Of a stretch of 64,000 nucleotides of DNA, positions 50,564 through 60,685 are shown in pieces (within the stretch, counting starts at the first letter, position 1; each line of letters opens with the position of its first letter). The notes beneath the pieces are model-generated. The model ran no database searches. It saw only the letters and a list, made by a program, of their open reading frames with translations, and had not been told where the DNA came from. The position numbers and the translations under genes are program-made. The DNA comes from Sulfidibacter corallicola (GTDB taxonomy: Bacteria > Acidobacteriota > Holophagae > Acanthopleuribacterales > Acanthopleuribacteraceae). Where the stretch lies: assembly GCF_017498545.1 (NCBI RefSeq), contig NZ_CP071793.1, forward strand, positions 3,472,001-3,536,000, written 5' to 3'.

Positions 50564-51283
50564 TCAACCGGGCCAGGGGATGGAGGTATCCGGATCGAAA
50601 AGCTCGGCGCGTTCGCGCGCGAACCACGACCCCCAACTGGGCGGCGGTTCCAGACGCCAGCCGATCGGTTCGCGCCGCGTGGGGTGGTCCAACTCCATGA
50701 AGTAGCTGTGCAGGGCGAGGTTCTGGCCGTCGAAGGGGGTCGCGGCGCGATAGCGCAGGTCGCCCAGCAGCGGATAGCCACGCGACGCGAACTGGACCCG
50801 GATCTGGTGCGGGCGGCCCGTATGCAGGTCGACCTCCACGAGGGTCGCCCCACCTTGCCGGCCAAGCGCCCGCCAGGCCAACGAGGCGTGTTTGCCCTTG
50901 GGATGGGTCTCGGAAACGACGCGCACGTTGCGTCCATCCTTGATCAGGTGATCCTCCCAGGCGCCGTTCCCCTCCAAGGCACCCTCCACGATGGCCAGGT
51001 ACTTCTTGATCGGCCGGTGCTTCTTGAACTGATCCGTCAAGCGCGCCGCGGCCTTGGAGGTCCGCGCCAGGACCATGATCCCCGAAGCCGGGCGATCGAG
51101 CCGGTGGACCAGGCCCAGATAGACATTGCCCGGCTTGTTGAAGGTCTCTTTCAGGTAGCGTTTGCCCAACGTCAGGATATCCGGATCGCCGGTTTCGTCG
51201 GCCTGGGCCAGCAGGCCGGCGGACTTGGCCGTCACGAGTAGGTGATTGTCGCGGTAGATCACGTGGAGCGTCGGCGCGTTCAT
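50564..51283 (-). CDS. RluA-family pseudouridine synthase
   Basis: 239 aa. Isomerises uridine to pseudouridine in rRNA or tRNA. The catalytic motif HRLDRPASG is at 60-68 with Asp63. The fold segments LHVIYRDNHLLVTAKSAGLL at the N-terminus and TGRPHQIRVQFASRG near 170 are typical. No S4 RNA-binding domain precedes the catalytic domain, so it belongs to the short RluA/TruC-like group. The start at 51283 follows GGGAG; upstream in-frame sequence to 51409 lacks homology. Target position cannot be told. Confidence 0.88.
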   Translation of the reverse strand: MNAPTLHVIYRDNHLLVTAKSAGLLAQADETGDPDILTLGKRYLKETFNKPGNVYLGLVHRLDRPASGIMVLARTSKAAARLTDQFKKHRPIKKYLAIVEGALEGNGAWEDHLIKDGRNVRVVSETHPKGKHASLAWRALGRQGGATLVEVDLHTGRPHQIRVQFASRGYPLLGDLRYRAATPFDGQNLALHSYFMELDHPTRREPIGWRLEPPPSWGSWFARERAELFDPDTSIPWPG

Positions 51284-52020
51284 CAAGTGGTCACTCCCTT
51301 GGAAAACGGGCACGGGTTGGAACCCATCCAACAAAACACTTCGGTGAAAAGATGCGGCCCGTTTGCGGGTGGCCACCGTCCAGTGCCCATCCAGGAACGA
51401 GCTTTTCAATGGTTTTTCGGAATCGGCCTCGTTTCCACCGTAAAGAGGCCTCGGCAGCCAGCGGCCCTACCTCGACAAGGTGTTTGGCACCACGGGATTA
51501 GCTGATACCTGGCACCCGAAGGCCGATACCGTGCCAACCAGGCAAACCATCTTGGCCGTTGCGATCTTTCCGTTCCCGGATGGGCACATTCTAGTGCTGC
51601 CTCCATCGGTTCGCCACATGATTTTCAGGTTTCTGCCCACGATCTTTCGGACAGGGATACGGCAGGATCGACCCTCGCGGAAGAAAGCCGGGACAAGGCG
51701 TGACTTCGGGCTGCGGAGTCGGCCCACCGGCGTCGGTCCCAAGAACCACAGCAGAGCCGGCTCGATTCAGGTACAATGATTCCACTGATTTCTGAATTCT
51801 GAACTCTGATTTCCCCATCCCGGGCGCGTTTCGTCCATTCGAAGACGAACGCGGCCAACTCCGCCTGCTCCGTTCGGCACCCGCGGGAGATTTTCCGGTT
51901 TCCCCGGTCGATTGCGCTTTCTTGGGCAAGGACCCCAGATGTTGAAGGATTGCGAAACATGGTGACGTGGCCACAACGAAGTCGCCCGTCTCGCAGCGGG
52001 CCCGTGGACGAGGCCCACTG
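51284..52020. other. Long intergenic region
   Basis: 737 bp with lower coding character. I see only a short direct repeat (TTCTGAATTCTGAA, near 51790) and no gene, terminator or clear promoter. It should hold the promoters of both flanking divergent genes. Confidence 0.4.
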
Positions 52021-53850
52021 ATGAGAGGGCTTTGCTCGGCGGACATGGTGACCGCCAACCTGGCCTTTCTCGATCGCTTCGATCCCGACGCGGCCGCTTT
52101 TCTGGCTCGGGTCAGCGACGATTCGGCGCTGGTGTTTCCCTCAAGAAACGGCATGCCCACCCTGCGCTATCGCGACCAGCTCTTTCACGACATCCAAGAT
52201 CCGTTGGCGGAGGCCCGTGCGCTCGTCGGCCGTTGCCCGCAGGTACTTCACGTCCATTTCGGATTGGGACTGGGCTACTTCCTGGAAGTCGAGGAGCTGC
52301 CCCCACGGGGTGCCCTGATCGTCTACGAACCATGCCTGGCCGTGATGCGGGCCGTTTTGGCGGCACGCGCCCTGGAGCCCCTGTTCCGCGGTCGCCGCAT
52401 CAAGTTGTGCTTCAACTTGGCGCACCTGCGCTACCTGATCCTGCGCTGCCGCGGCAAGGGGACCCCGGTGCGTATCTTCCACTCTCCGGCACACGTGGCC
52501 ATGTTCCCGGAAGAGCAGATCCGCTTTCGTCGCGAGATCGAGTACCACGGCCCCGGCGCCATTCCCTACAGCCACCTCTACCCCTACATCGTGCGCAACA
52601 CCGCCACCAATGCGCCGTCGCTGGTGACCATGCCCGGTTGCGAACAATGGGTCAACCGCCTGACCGGCAAACCGGGGGTGGTGCTCTCGGCGGGACCGTC
52701 CCTGTCGCGCAACATCGCCCAACTGAGGCCCTACCGCGACCGAGTGGTGCTGTTTGCCTTGGCACGGGTCGTCAAAACCCTGGAGCAGCACGGCATGGAA
52801 CCCGATTTCCTGGTTCAGGTCGAGAGCCAGGATTTCAAGCACCTGATTCACGGCGTGAGTAATTTGGATCGAACCGTCTTCCTGGTGGCGGACCAGGTGC
52901 AACCGCGATTTTGGTGGGATTTCGAGGACCGCACCTATTGGTTTCTCTCCAAGAGCAATCCCTTGGACAACTACCTCAAGAGCCGTTATCCCCATTTCCG
53001 ACGCATGGTGATCAAGACCGGTGGCTCGGTGGCGACCGCCGCCTTTTACCTCGCATTCTGTTTTGGATGCCAACCGTTGATCCTCATGGGCCAGGATCTG
53101 GCGTTCAGCGGTGGCCACTACTACGTGCCCAGCGGAGACAACCTGCCCTATCGCACCAAACGCTGTGCGGTGAACGGCCTGTTCGGCACCAAGCTGGCCA
53201 GCCAATACCAGTACCGACAAAACCTGGCCTGGTACGAGCGATCGATTCAGGTGCTGCGGCGCATGGATCCCAAACGTCGCTTCATCAACGCCACCGAAGG
53301 CGGCGCCCGCATCGAGGGCTTCGAGCATCTCAAGTTTCGCGAGGTGGCACATCGGTTCCTGGCAAGGTCCCCGCTGGTTTCCGGACCGCTCGCACCGGCA
53401 CCGTGGTCGAGGGACGCGGACGGCATCGAGCGTTTCATGTACGGGCTGGAAGAAGATTTGAGCCGCTTGAACGCGTTGCGCCAGAGCTTCGACAAGGACG
53501 AGTCCTCCTTTTTGTCCAAGTTGGTTCATGCGGGCGAAAAGGCCTGCGGCCTCATGTCGCCGGCCTCGCACTTCGCCGGCCTGGGCGAGATGTTCAACCT
53601 CCACCCGGCGCTTTCCAGTTTGTTCCCCCACGAGTGGGCCCGCTTGGAACAGATGTCCCACGAACTGGGCTCGGCCAATCAGCGCAAGAACCCGGACGAC
53701 ATCTACCTCACGCTCTGGGCCGGTCTGGGGGCGGTTCATCGCGGCTTGAAGTTCACGATCGACCTGGTGCGCGAAGGCCTTGGCGAGACGCGCGAGGTGG
53801 AAACCGAATCCGAGTCATCGGCCACGCCCTCGACATGCGACGGCATTTGA
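52021..53850 (+). CDS. DUF115 / motility accessory factor-like protein
   Basis: 609 aa, soluble. It has the DUF115 (MAF/MptE-like) core: VVLSAGPSLSRNI (near 220), a HGMEPDFLVQVESQ strand, LMGQDLAFSGGHYY and INATEGGARIEGF. An N-terminal Rossmann-like section (HVHFGLGLGYFLEV) completes it. MAF proteins transfer nonulosonic acids to flagellins or act in surface glycan pathways; no flagellar or sugar genes are in the window. ATG at 52021 with GAGG 7 bases upstream; a GTG at 51967 is less likely. Stands alone. Confidence 0.8.
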   Translation: MRGLCSADMVTANLAFLDRFDPDAAAFLARVSDDSALVFPSRNGMPTLRYRDQLFHDIQDPLAEARALVGRCPQVLHVHFGLGLGYFLEVEELPPRGALIVYEPCLAVMRAVLAARALEPLFRGRRIKLCFNLAHLRYLILRCRGKGTPVRIFHSPAHVAMFPEEQIRFRREIEYHGPGAIPYSHLYPYIVRNTATNAPSLVTMPGCEQWVNRLTGKPGVVLSAGPSLSRNIAQLRPYRDRVVLFALARVVKTLEQHGMEPDFLVQVESQDFKHLIHGVSNLDRTVFLVADQVQPRFWWDFEDRTYWFLSKSNPLDNYLKSRYPHFRRMVIKTGGSVATAAFYLAFCFGCQPLILMGQDLAFSGGHYYVPSGDNLPYRTKRCAVNGLFGTKLASQYQYRQNLAWYERSIQVLRRMDPKRRFINATEGGARIEGFEHLKFREVAHRFLARSPLVSGPLAPAPWSRDADGIERFMYGLEEDLSRLNALRQSFDKDESSFLSKLVHAGEKACGLMSPASHFAGLGEMFNLHPALSSLFPHEWARLEQMSHELGSANQRKNPDDIYLTLWAGLGAVHRGLKFTIDLVREGLGETREVETESESSATPSTCDGI

Positions 53851-54029
53851 GTTGGCGGGTGGGCGACATCATCATCGAAGGGCGGGCACCTTCATCCGAC
53901 CACAGTGGATAGGGCGGCGGAACAGGCCCCGATCGGAACGCAGGGCCGAAGCGGAAACGACGTGGAAAAACACCATGCCCAGGGGAACGCTCCCTTCGAT
54001 TGGACCAATGAAAATCAGAACAAAAAAGG

Positions 54030-54058
54030 TTGACTATTTTCCAAAATCAACGACAATA
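54030..54058 (+). promoter_or_regulatory. Promoter of the His-rich protein gene
   Basis: TTGACT (54030-54035), a 17-bp spacer and ACAATA (54053-54058). Good -35, moderate -10, in an AT-rich stretch. Confidence 0.55.
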
Positions 54059-54081
54059 CACTTGAACATTCGTTGAAGTGT
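54058..54081 (+). promoter_or_regulatory. Operator-like inverted repeat
   Basis: ACACTTGAAC-ATTC-GTTGAAGTGT, 10-bp arms with one mismatch, directly after the -10 box and over the expected transcription start. Position suggests a repressor, perhaps metal-sensing given the product. Confidence 0.5.
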
Positions 54082-54117
54082 TCATTTACCATTCATAACG
54101 TTCAGAGGAGGACATCG

Positions 54118-54465
54118 ATGTCCGAATGTCAAGTTCACGAAGGCCATGACCACACCCACGGCCCCAACTGCGGGCATGTAGCTGTAAAACATGACAACCA
54201 CGTAGATTACCTTCACGACGGTCACCTTCACTTCGTTCACGGCGACCATGTCGACGAGCACCTGATCGACGTTTCCTCCGAAAACCCTACCGATTGCACT
54301 AACGGTCACAGTTGCCAAGGTCATTCAGACGACCACGTCCACGGTCCCAATTGTGGCCACGAAGCCGTACCGCACGGCGACCACGTAGACTACCTGGTTG
54401 ATGGGCATCTCCACCACCAGCACAATGGTCATTGCGACAATCACGGTCCACTCCAGCTCGCATGA
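54118..54465 (+). CDS. His-rich metal-binding protein of two tandem repeats
   Basis: 115 aa with roughly a quarter His. Two repeats of about 38 residues share DH(T/V)HGPNCGH, then AV-H-x-x-HVDYL and DGHLH. The first is near residues 10-50, the second near 70-108. A CxxxxxC pair lies between them (DCTNGHSCQGH). There is no signal peptide, so it is likely a cytoplasmic metal buffer or chaperone (Zn, Ni or Co). The ATG at 54118 follows AGAGGAGG. It has its own promoter, an operator-like palindrome and a strong terminator, so it is an independently controlled single gene. Confidence 0.82.
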   Translation: MSECQVHEGHDHTHGPNCGHVAVKHDNHVDYLHDGHLHFVHGDHVDEHLIDVSSENPTDCTNGHSCQGHSDDHVHGPNCGHEAVPHGDHVDYLVDGHLHHQHNGHCDNHGPLQLA

Positions 54466-54476
54466 AGTTTTGCCCT

Positions 54477-54518
54477 AAGAAAAGGCCCGTTTTTTCGAGA
54501 AAAACGGGCCTTTTCTTT
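54477..54518. terminator. Strong (possibly bidirectional) terminator
   Basis: Perfect 18-bp arms (54477-54494 and 54500-54517) with core AAAAGGCCCG / CGGGCCTTTT, and AT-rich on both outer sides, so it could act on both strands. Confidence 0.9.
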
Positions 54519-54560
54519 ATGAGCCCTCGCGGCAGCTCCTGCAGCGACATCGAGCCTGTG

Positions 54561-55469
54561 GTTGGCCCGCTGGGCCGACGCTTCGAAGTCGTTATGCATG
54601 TGGCGTGACCACAAGCCGAAGAGCGGAGCGTCGAGGTCCGCTCATCCCCGTTCATCGAAGAACGACCGTACAAGGAGCCCGCGTGCGGAGAGATTCGTTG
54701 GGCCTGTAGGTTGGCCCGCTGGGCCGACGCTTCGAAGTCGTTATGCATGCGCCGTGACCACAAGCCGAAGAGCGGAGCGTCGAGGTCCGCTCATCCCCGT
54801 TCATCGAAGAACGACCGTACAAGGGGCCCGCAAGCGGAGAGATTCGTTGGGCCTGTAGGTTGGCCCGCTGGGCCGACGCTTCGAAGTCGTTATGCATGCG
54901 GCGTGACCACAAGCCGAAGAGCGGAGCGTCGAGGTCCGCTCATCCCCGTTCATCGAAGAACGACCGTACAAGAAGCCCGCAAGCGGAGAGATTCGTTGGG
55001 CCTGTAGGTGGAGCAGCTTGCTCCACCAATCGAAGCGACATCGGCTTCGACAAAGTATTGAGCCAAAGAGCGAAGCAATCCATTCTCCCGAGCAGGCCAA
55101 AGCCGGAATTGCATCCCTCTCGAAAGTATTTATACATCGCATCCAAATGGCTTCGAATGGTTGACCTGGGCGGCCCCCTCACCCACAGGCCTTACGTCGC
55201 TTACGAGCATGCGGGCTCTTCGACCGCAGCCCTTCAGCGGAACCATTGACTCCGCTTTTGGGAGTCGTCCGACGCCGTGACTTGGGCCACTTCGAAGCGT
55301 CGGCCCAGCGGCCTTACCGGCCCTGCCCAACCTTACAGGCCTTACGCCCCTCTCGCGATGCGGGAACTTTCAACTTGGCGATTTCGGATCGGGGGCGCGA
55401 GGGAGATTTCGGGCTCCGCTTTTTGGCTCAATTGATTGTCGTTGCTTGAGTTGCTTCGATTGGTGGAGC
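54561..55469. repeat. 149-bp hairpin repeats, cluster B left part
   Basis: Three near-identical 149-bp units begin at 54561, 54710 and 54859, each opening with TTGGCCC-GCT-GGGCCGA. At 55008, exactly in phase, the same flanks enclose a different stem (TGGAGCA-GCT-TGCTCCA). Further degenerate units follow in mixed orientation to the IS at 55475. Open frames here (for example over 54562-54858) repeat with the DNA and lack ribosome-binding sites. Confidence 0.9.
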
Positions 55470-55474
55470 AAGCT

Positions 55475-57204
55475 GAGGCTGTGTGAAAACCCTGAATTCC
55501 CTCGTTTCGGCCTGCACCGGTTCTTTTTCTTCACCGGCCGTTCCGGCCGTTCCGCAACTTAATCCTTATCTTGTTGGCTTTGGGGTGATGGTTTCTGTCT
55601 CCTTTTTCTGGTGAGGTAGCACCTGATCTTTTAATTAGCTTGGTTAAAACAACTTACAACTCAGTCGCGGTATTATTCTTACAGAGCTTCCATCAGTCTT
55701 TCTTGTCCCATGATGTTGAAGAACCTCTTCATGTTGTAGGCCAGGGCCGCCAAGTTCATTTCTGTCCTCACGTTCTCCATTCCTTTCGTTAAGAAACTCC
55801 CATACTGGAAGCTCGCCTTTAGCACCCCAAACGGATGTTCCACCAGCCCTTTTCGGGCCTTTTGCAGGAAGCCCTTTTTCTTGCTCTCCCGCTCTAACTC
55901 CTCGATTTGATCTTCATATGCGCTTCTCTCGATCTGTCGACCGCTTTTTGCGGTGGTGCATTGATCTCTGAGCGGGCATCCTTTGCAAGCCTTCGTTTTA
56001 TAGATGGTTTTCGCTTGTTCTGAGCTCTTCTTTTTCAAGGGCTCCAACACCTCTCCGTTCGGGCACGTGTAGGTGTTCGCGTCCCTGTCGTAAACGAATG
56101 CCTCTTTCGTGAATCGACCCGATGTCTGCTGCCGGGTTCTACAGGGAGGCACCCTCGGTGTAATCCCTTCATCCAAACACTTCGCCATTTCCTGATGGCT
56201 GTAATATCCTTTGTCCGCTACAACCTCGCACTTTTCGATCCCCAGATTTTCCTTTGATTTTAGGCTGATCCCACTCAACTGGTCTTTATCGTTTCGCGCT
56301 TGGTTGACATCCACCGCCGCCACCAGCTTGTGCTTGTGATCCACTCCGATTTGCACGTTGTAACCCACTGTCTTCCCATGCCTTCCCCTCATTGCACGGG
56401 CGTCCTCATCTGTAAGAGATACCTGACTATCTTGGCTCTCCTTCAACCGAGTTTCGGCCTCCTTCAATTCCTCCTTTTGCTCCGTCAACTTGCGGATTTT
56501 TTCTCTCAGCTCTTTCTTGGTCGCCTTTTGAACCTTTGCCTCTTTCTCGTCCTGCTTGGTCAGCTTTTCCAGGTAGTCTTCGATGCGTTCTTCGATCTGG
56601 CTTATCACCTTCGCCAAACGCGAGGCATTGAAGTTCCGTGCCTGGCTGTTGACTGCTTTGAACTTGCTGCCGTCAATACCGAGCAATTCACAGCCGAACA
56701 ATTGGTTCTTTTTGCAGAGTAGGGTGAACTGGCGAAATACCCCAGCGATCCCCTTTTTGTTGTTCTTGCGAAAATCGGCAATCGTTTTGAAGTCGGGTTT
56801 CAGACCACGCATCAGCCACATCAGCTCTACGTTCCGATGGGTTTCCTTTTCGAGGCCTCGACTGGAACGTATCTTGTTGAGATATCCGTAGATATAGAGC
56901 TTGATCAGGTCCTTGGGATCGTAGCCAGGGCGCCCGGTTTTTTTAGGTTCGGAACGTACGAATTTAAGTTCTTCCATGTCGAGCGAGTCGACAAAAGCAT
57001 CAATAAACCGAACCGGATTCTCCTCAGCAACAAAGTCGTCCATGAGGGGAGGAAACATCTGGGTTTGATCACGAGGAGTGCCTGAAATGTATCTCATAAA
57101 ACACGGATACCTCACTTGTTTTAAAAGACTTATAGCACAAAATTGCGCAAAAATAAACGTAAAATACTGATAAATATACATGTTATGAGTTTTCACACAG
57201 CCTC
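55475..57204 (-). mobile_element. Intact IS1182-like insertion sequence (1730 bp)
   Basis: Ends are perfect 16-bp inverted repeats GAGGCTGTGTGAAAAC. Direct 5-bp target copies AAGCT lie at 55470-55474 and 57205-57209. The target is the apex of a GGTGGAGCAAGCTGCTCCACC repeat hairpin. One transposase gene on the minus strand fills most of it; about 200 bp beyond its stop are non-coding. AT-richer than the host DNA, in keeping with recent arrival. Confidence 0.92.
55679..57097 (-). CDS. IS1182-family transposase
   Basis: 472 aa DDE transposase. The DUF772 N-terminal domain (MRYISGTPRDQTQMFPPLMD, then DLIKLYIYGYLNKIRSSRGL) is followed by a catalytic core with GIDGSKFKAVNSQ (first Asp), VADKGYYS (second Asp) and the acidic C-terminal region EHPFGVLKASFQYG (Glu). 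A Cys-rich insertion (CKGCPLRDQC) is typical of the family. The start at 57097 is preferred; the frame also runs up to a GTG in the terminal repeat at 57196. Length and motifs look intact, so the element may be active. Confidence 0.93.
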   Translation of the reverse strand: MRYISGTPRDQTQMFPPLMDDFVAEENPVRFIDAFVDSLDMEELKFVRSEPKKTGRPGYDPKDLIKLYIYGYLNKIRSSRGLEKETHRNVELMWLMRGLKPDFKTIADFRKNNKKGIAGVFRQFTLLCKKNQLFGCELLGIDGSKFKAVNSQARNFNASRLAKVISQIEERIEDYLEKLTKQDEKEAKVQKATKKELREKIRKLTEQKEELKEAETRLKESQDSQVSLTDEDARAMRGRHGKTVGYNVQIGVDHKHKLVAAVDVNQARNDKDQLSGISLKSKENLGIEKCEVVADKGYYSHQEMAKCLDEGITPRVPPCRTRQQTSGRFTKEAFVYDRDANTYTCPNGEVLEPLKKKSSEQAKTIYKTKACKGCPLRDQCTTAKSGRQIERSAYEDQIEELERESKKKGFLQKARKGLVEHPFGVLKASFQYGSFLTKGMENVRTEMNLAALAYNMKRFFNIMGQERLMEAL

Positions 57205-57770
57205 AAGCTGCTCCACCTACAGGCCTGGCGCCCCTCTCGCGATGCGGGAACTTTGAACTTGACGGCTTCGGATCGGGGGCGCGAAGGAGATTTCGGGCTC
57301 CGCTCTTTGGCTCAATTGATTGTCGTTGCTTGAGTTGCTTCGATTGGTGGAGCAAGCTGCTCCACCTACAGGCCTTACGCCCCTCTCGCGATGCGGGAAC
57401 TTTGGGCTTGACGGCTTCGGATCGGGGGCGCGAAGGAGATTTCGGGCTCCGCTCTTTGGCTCAATTGATTGTCGTTGCTTGAGTTGCTTCGATTGGTGGA
57501 GCAAGCTGCTCCACCTACAGGCCTTACGCCCCTCTCGCGATGCGGGAAATTTGGGCTTTGCGACCTTGTTGGTGCTCGATATGGAAGCGAATCGGCTTCG
57601 CTTTTTGGTGTAACTCACTGTGGTTGCCTGGGTCGCTTCGAAAAGTACATCCAGCGGATGTACCTACCGGGCACGACGAATCTCTCGGCGTTCGGGAACT
57701 CCTCGCCTGGGTCGCTTCGAAAAGTCGGCCCAGCGGGCCAACCTACAGGCTTTACGACACTCTTCAGAAT
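57205..57770. repeat. 149-bp hairpin repeats, cluster B right part
   Basis: Hairpins at 57346 and 57495 (GGTGGAGCA-AGC-TGCTCCACC) are 149 bp apart. The copy split by the IS forms the left end. At about 57648 the same frame carries a third stem type, GTACATCC-AGC-GGATGTAC. At about 57723 the GGCCC-AGC-GGGCC type appears. Unit bodies share CCCCTCTCGCGATGCGGGAA and GGCTCCGCTCTTTGGCTC. Confidence 0.88.
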
Positions 57771-57815
57771 GCGGGAACGCCCAAGCTGAGCCACTTCGGC
57801 GAGCGCGGGCCCAGA

Positions 57816-60473
57816 TCAGTTGCTCGAACCGGCGGGTTCGCCGCCCGCCTCCAGGGCCTCGTCGCCCGCCTCCCGCAGACTCCGCGCCCGCGCGTCGACG
57901 AAGGCCATGAAGCGATCGGCCGGTAACGGCTTGCTGTAGAAATATCCCTGGATCTCGTCGCAACCCAAATCGCGCAATAGCGCCAGTTGCTCCTCGTTCT
58001 CGACACCCTCCGCCACGATCGACAAATTGAGGCTGTGGGCCATGGCGATGATCGAAGAAATGATGGCGCGGTCGTCATCGTTCTCCAAAATGCCGTTGAT
58101 GAAGGACCGATCGATCTTCAAGGTGTTGATGGGGAACCGTTTGAGGTAGGCCAGCGATGAGTAGCCGGTGCCGAAATCGTCGACGGAAATCTTGATGTTC
58201 ATGGCGTGCAGGCGGTTCAGTACGGAAATGGCGTGATCCACATCGCCCATGACGGCGCTCTCGGTCAGCTCGACCTTGATCAGGCTCGCGTCCAGTTCGG
58301 CTTCCTCCAATAGGGCCGCGGCGATGCCCGGCAAGTCCTGGCGCTGCAATTGCCGGGCGGAACAGTTGACCGAAACCGTCAGAGGCTCGCGACCCGCGTC
58401 CAACCATCCACGCACATGGCGACAGGCAGCCCGCAGCGCCCACTCCCCGATCGGCAGGATCAGCCCGGTCTCCTCGGCGATGGGAATGAAATCGCTGGGC
58501 GACACGGTGCCGTACCCGGGTTTGTTCCACCGAATGAGGGCTTCGGCACCACTCACCTCGCCTGTACGGGCCGACAGAATCGGCTGGAAATGTAACTCGA
58601 ACTCGTCCTGTTCCAGGGCACGCCGCAGATTGTGCTCGATCTCCATCGCGGAAACCGCCTTGTCGTGCATGTGCTTGTCGAAGACGGAGTAGCGCGCCTT
58701 GCCCAGCGTCTTGGCGCGGTACATGGCGATGTCCGCATCGCGAATGACGGCCTCGGCACTCTTGTATTCGGTATTCCCCTGGGTGATGCCGATACTGGCG
58801 GAGATATGGATCTCCTTGCCCTTCAACATGAAGGGCTTCTGGATGTGGTTCTCGATACGCTGCACCACGCGGATGACTTCTTCCACCTCGATGATGCTCT
58901 CCAGCAGGATGACGAACTCGTCGCCACTCAGGCGGGCGACCGTATCGCCGGGCCGAACGCTGTCCTTGAGCCGGTCCGACAACTCGATCAGCAGTTGATC
59001 GCCGACGAGATGGCCCAGCGTATCGTTGACGCTCTTGAAGCGATCCAGATCGAGGAACAACACCGAGAAGTTGTACTCGTGGTGACGTTTGCACTTTTGA
59101 ATGGCGTGCTCCAAACGGTTCTTGAACAGCAGGCGATTGGGCAGGTCCGTCAAGCGATCGTAGAAGGCATCGTGGCGAAGCTGCTCTTCGGCCTTTTGTC
59201 GCGCGAAATAATTGGCCAGCAGTTCGCTGACCAGAAAGAGCATGCGAATGCTGGCCGATTGCCAGGATCGCGGCTTTTCGGGATCGACGAAGCACATGAA
59301 GCCGAGGGTTTCGTCATCCACGGTGTGAACCGGAAGGCTGAGCATGGCGTGAATGTGGTTGGCCTCGAAGAGCGCGCGTTCCTTTTCGGCCGAAAAAGGC
59401 AGGGCCGCCACGTCCTCGATGGCCAACGGCTCGTTGGTCCGCACCCGCTCGTACCACCAGGGATAGGTCATCAAATCCTCGCCCTCGAGGCCCGCCGTAC
59501 CACTTTCGCCGGCCGCAGTCGGGCGCGTAGGCCATTCGAACACCTTCTCGATCACCATGCTCTCGTGTTTGAACAACACGATGAAGGCCCGATCCACGGC
59601 CATCACTTCGGCGAGCAGCTCCAGAAAGCTCTCGAACTTGGGCGCGGTGGGCAGGGTCAACATGCCGGAGGCCTTGCCCAGGGTCTCTTCCATGTGGAGC
59701 CGCTTGCGCACTTCCCATTCGGCCGCGTTGCGTTCCTCGATCTCGTTCTTGAGCGCTTCGTTCGCCTGGTGCAGGGCCACGTTGCGGGATTCCAGATCGT
59801 CTTCCAGCCGTCGGTTGTCGCGCTGTAACCGGCCCTCGCGCCGCCGCGAAAACAGCATCAGGAGATAGCCCAACAGCAGCAAGCCGACGATGCAGCGAAG
59901 CATGAACGCCACCACGAACGATTCCAGCCGCATGGAGTAGGCGCCGATATCCGCCAACTCGTCGTGAAAGGCCTCGATGCGTTCGCGCCGGTAATCGTGA
60001 AAAGCCTGGTCCCACGCTTCGAGGACCTGGTTGAGGCGGGCATGGTTGTCGCGAATCTCGGCCGCGGTGGCATCCGTTTCCGAGTCGCGGAGCCGCAGAA
60101 ACAGCTCCTGCTGGGTCTCCGCCACCTGATGGGCCTGAATGCGCAGCTCGCGCAGCGCATCGCTGGGTTCGATCTGCAACAGGGCGTGGCACTCGGCATC
60201 GAGGACACGCGCCAGGTCGACCGCCTCGTCGAGCGCCGCCTGGTCGCGTTCCCGAATCGCCTGGGAGAAACGGCGCTGCAACCGTGCCGCGAGTTCCTCG
60301 ATTTGGATCACGCGTTCCTGCCACTGTGCCTGGCGCGTCACTTGGGCCTGCAGGTGCTCGGTTCTCCCCGAAGTCCAGAGACGGGTCACCAGCGGCTCGG
60401 CCACCGGCGCAAAGATCAGGAGCAGCACGAGCAGGATCAATTTGAGAGCGTGTTTTTTCAGGAGTTGGTTCAT
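57816..60473 (-). CDS. Membrane GAF-GGDEF-EAL c-di-GMP signalling protein
   Basis: 885 aa. A membrane helix at about 10-28, a periplasmic helical sensor region of about 165 residues, a second helix (about 195-215, FMLRCIVGLLLLGYLLMLF), a coiled coil, a GAF domain (about 290-440), a GGDEF domain with active-site variant SGDEF (near 516) and an EAL domain (EALIRW near 646, DDFGTGYSS near 766). EAL metal and catalytic motifs appear complete; SGDEF variants often keep cyclase activity. It may make and break c-di-GMP in response to envelope or small-molecule cues. Start at 60473 (MNQLLKKHA), with GAGG about 12 bases upstream. Confidence 0.93.
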   Translation of the reverse strand: MNQLLKKHALKLILLVLLLIFAPVAEPLVTRLWTSGRTEHLQAQVTRQAQWQERVIQIEELAARLQRRFSQAIRERDQAALDEAVDLARVLDAECHALLQIEPSDALRELRIQAHQVAETQQELFLRLRDSETDATAAEIRDNHARLNQVLEAWDQAFHDYRRERIEAFHDELADIGAYSMRLESFVVAFMLRCIVGLLLLGYLLMLFSRRREGRLQRDNRRLEDDLESRNVALHQANEALKNEIEERNAAEWEVRKRLHMEETLGKASGMLTLPTAPKFESFLELLAEVMAVDRAFIVLFKHESMVIEKVFEWPTRPTAAGESGTAGLEGEDLMTYPWWYERVRTNEPLAIEDVAALPFSAEKERALFEANHIHAMLSLPVHTVDDETLGFMCFVDPEKPRSWQSASIRMLFLVSELLANYFARQKAEEQLRHDAFYDRLTDLPNRLLFKNRLEHAIQKCKRHHEYNFSVLFLDLDRFKSVNDTLGHLVGDQLLIELSDRLKDSVRPGDTVARLSGDEFVILLESIIEVEEVIRVVQRIENHIQKPFMLKGKEIHISASIGITQGNTEYKSAEAVIRDADIAMYRAKTLGKARYSVFDKHMHDKAVSAMEIEHNLRRALEQDEFELHFQPILSARTGEVSGAEALIRWNKPGYGTVSPSDFIPIAEETGLILPIGEWALRAACRHVRGWLDAGREPLTVSVNCSARQLQRQDLPGIAAALLEEAELDASLIKVELTESAVMGDVDHAISVLNRLHAMNIKISVDDFGTGYSSLAYLKRFPINTLKIDRSFINGILENDDDRAIISSIIAMAHSLNLSIVAEGVENEEQLALLRDLGCDEIQGYFYSKPLPADRFMAFVDARARSLREAGDEALEAGGEPAGSSN

Positions 60474-60685
60474 GCGGGAATCTACCTCGCGCGAAAACGA
60501 ACCCGAGCCGTCTACCCACAAGGTCCGTCGCGTGATTCGCGTCGTCCAATCAGTCGAAAACGGCCTGGTTGGCGTGCGGCTCAACCATCATTTCGCCATT
60601 ACTCAATCGTTTCGTCAATTTTTCCAATCCGTTAACCCGTTCGAACGCGTCGGTTCGAGGCACGAGGTCCCGGGATTTGGCCGAA

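Noticed and set aside
54562..55249. Overlapping ~98-codon frames in the tandem repeats
   Set aside because: They repeat with the 149-bp units because the period changes frame, have no ribosome-binding sites and exist in several frames at once.
54561..57770. CRISPR array or integron attC array
   Set aside because: The units are 149 bp with no short repeat/unique spacer pattern, no cas genes, no integrase and no cassette genes; the hairpins lack attC core sites.
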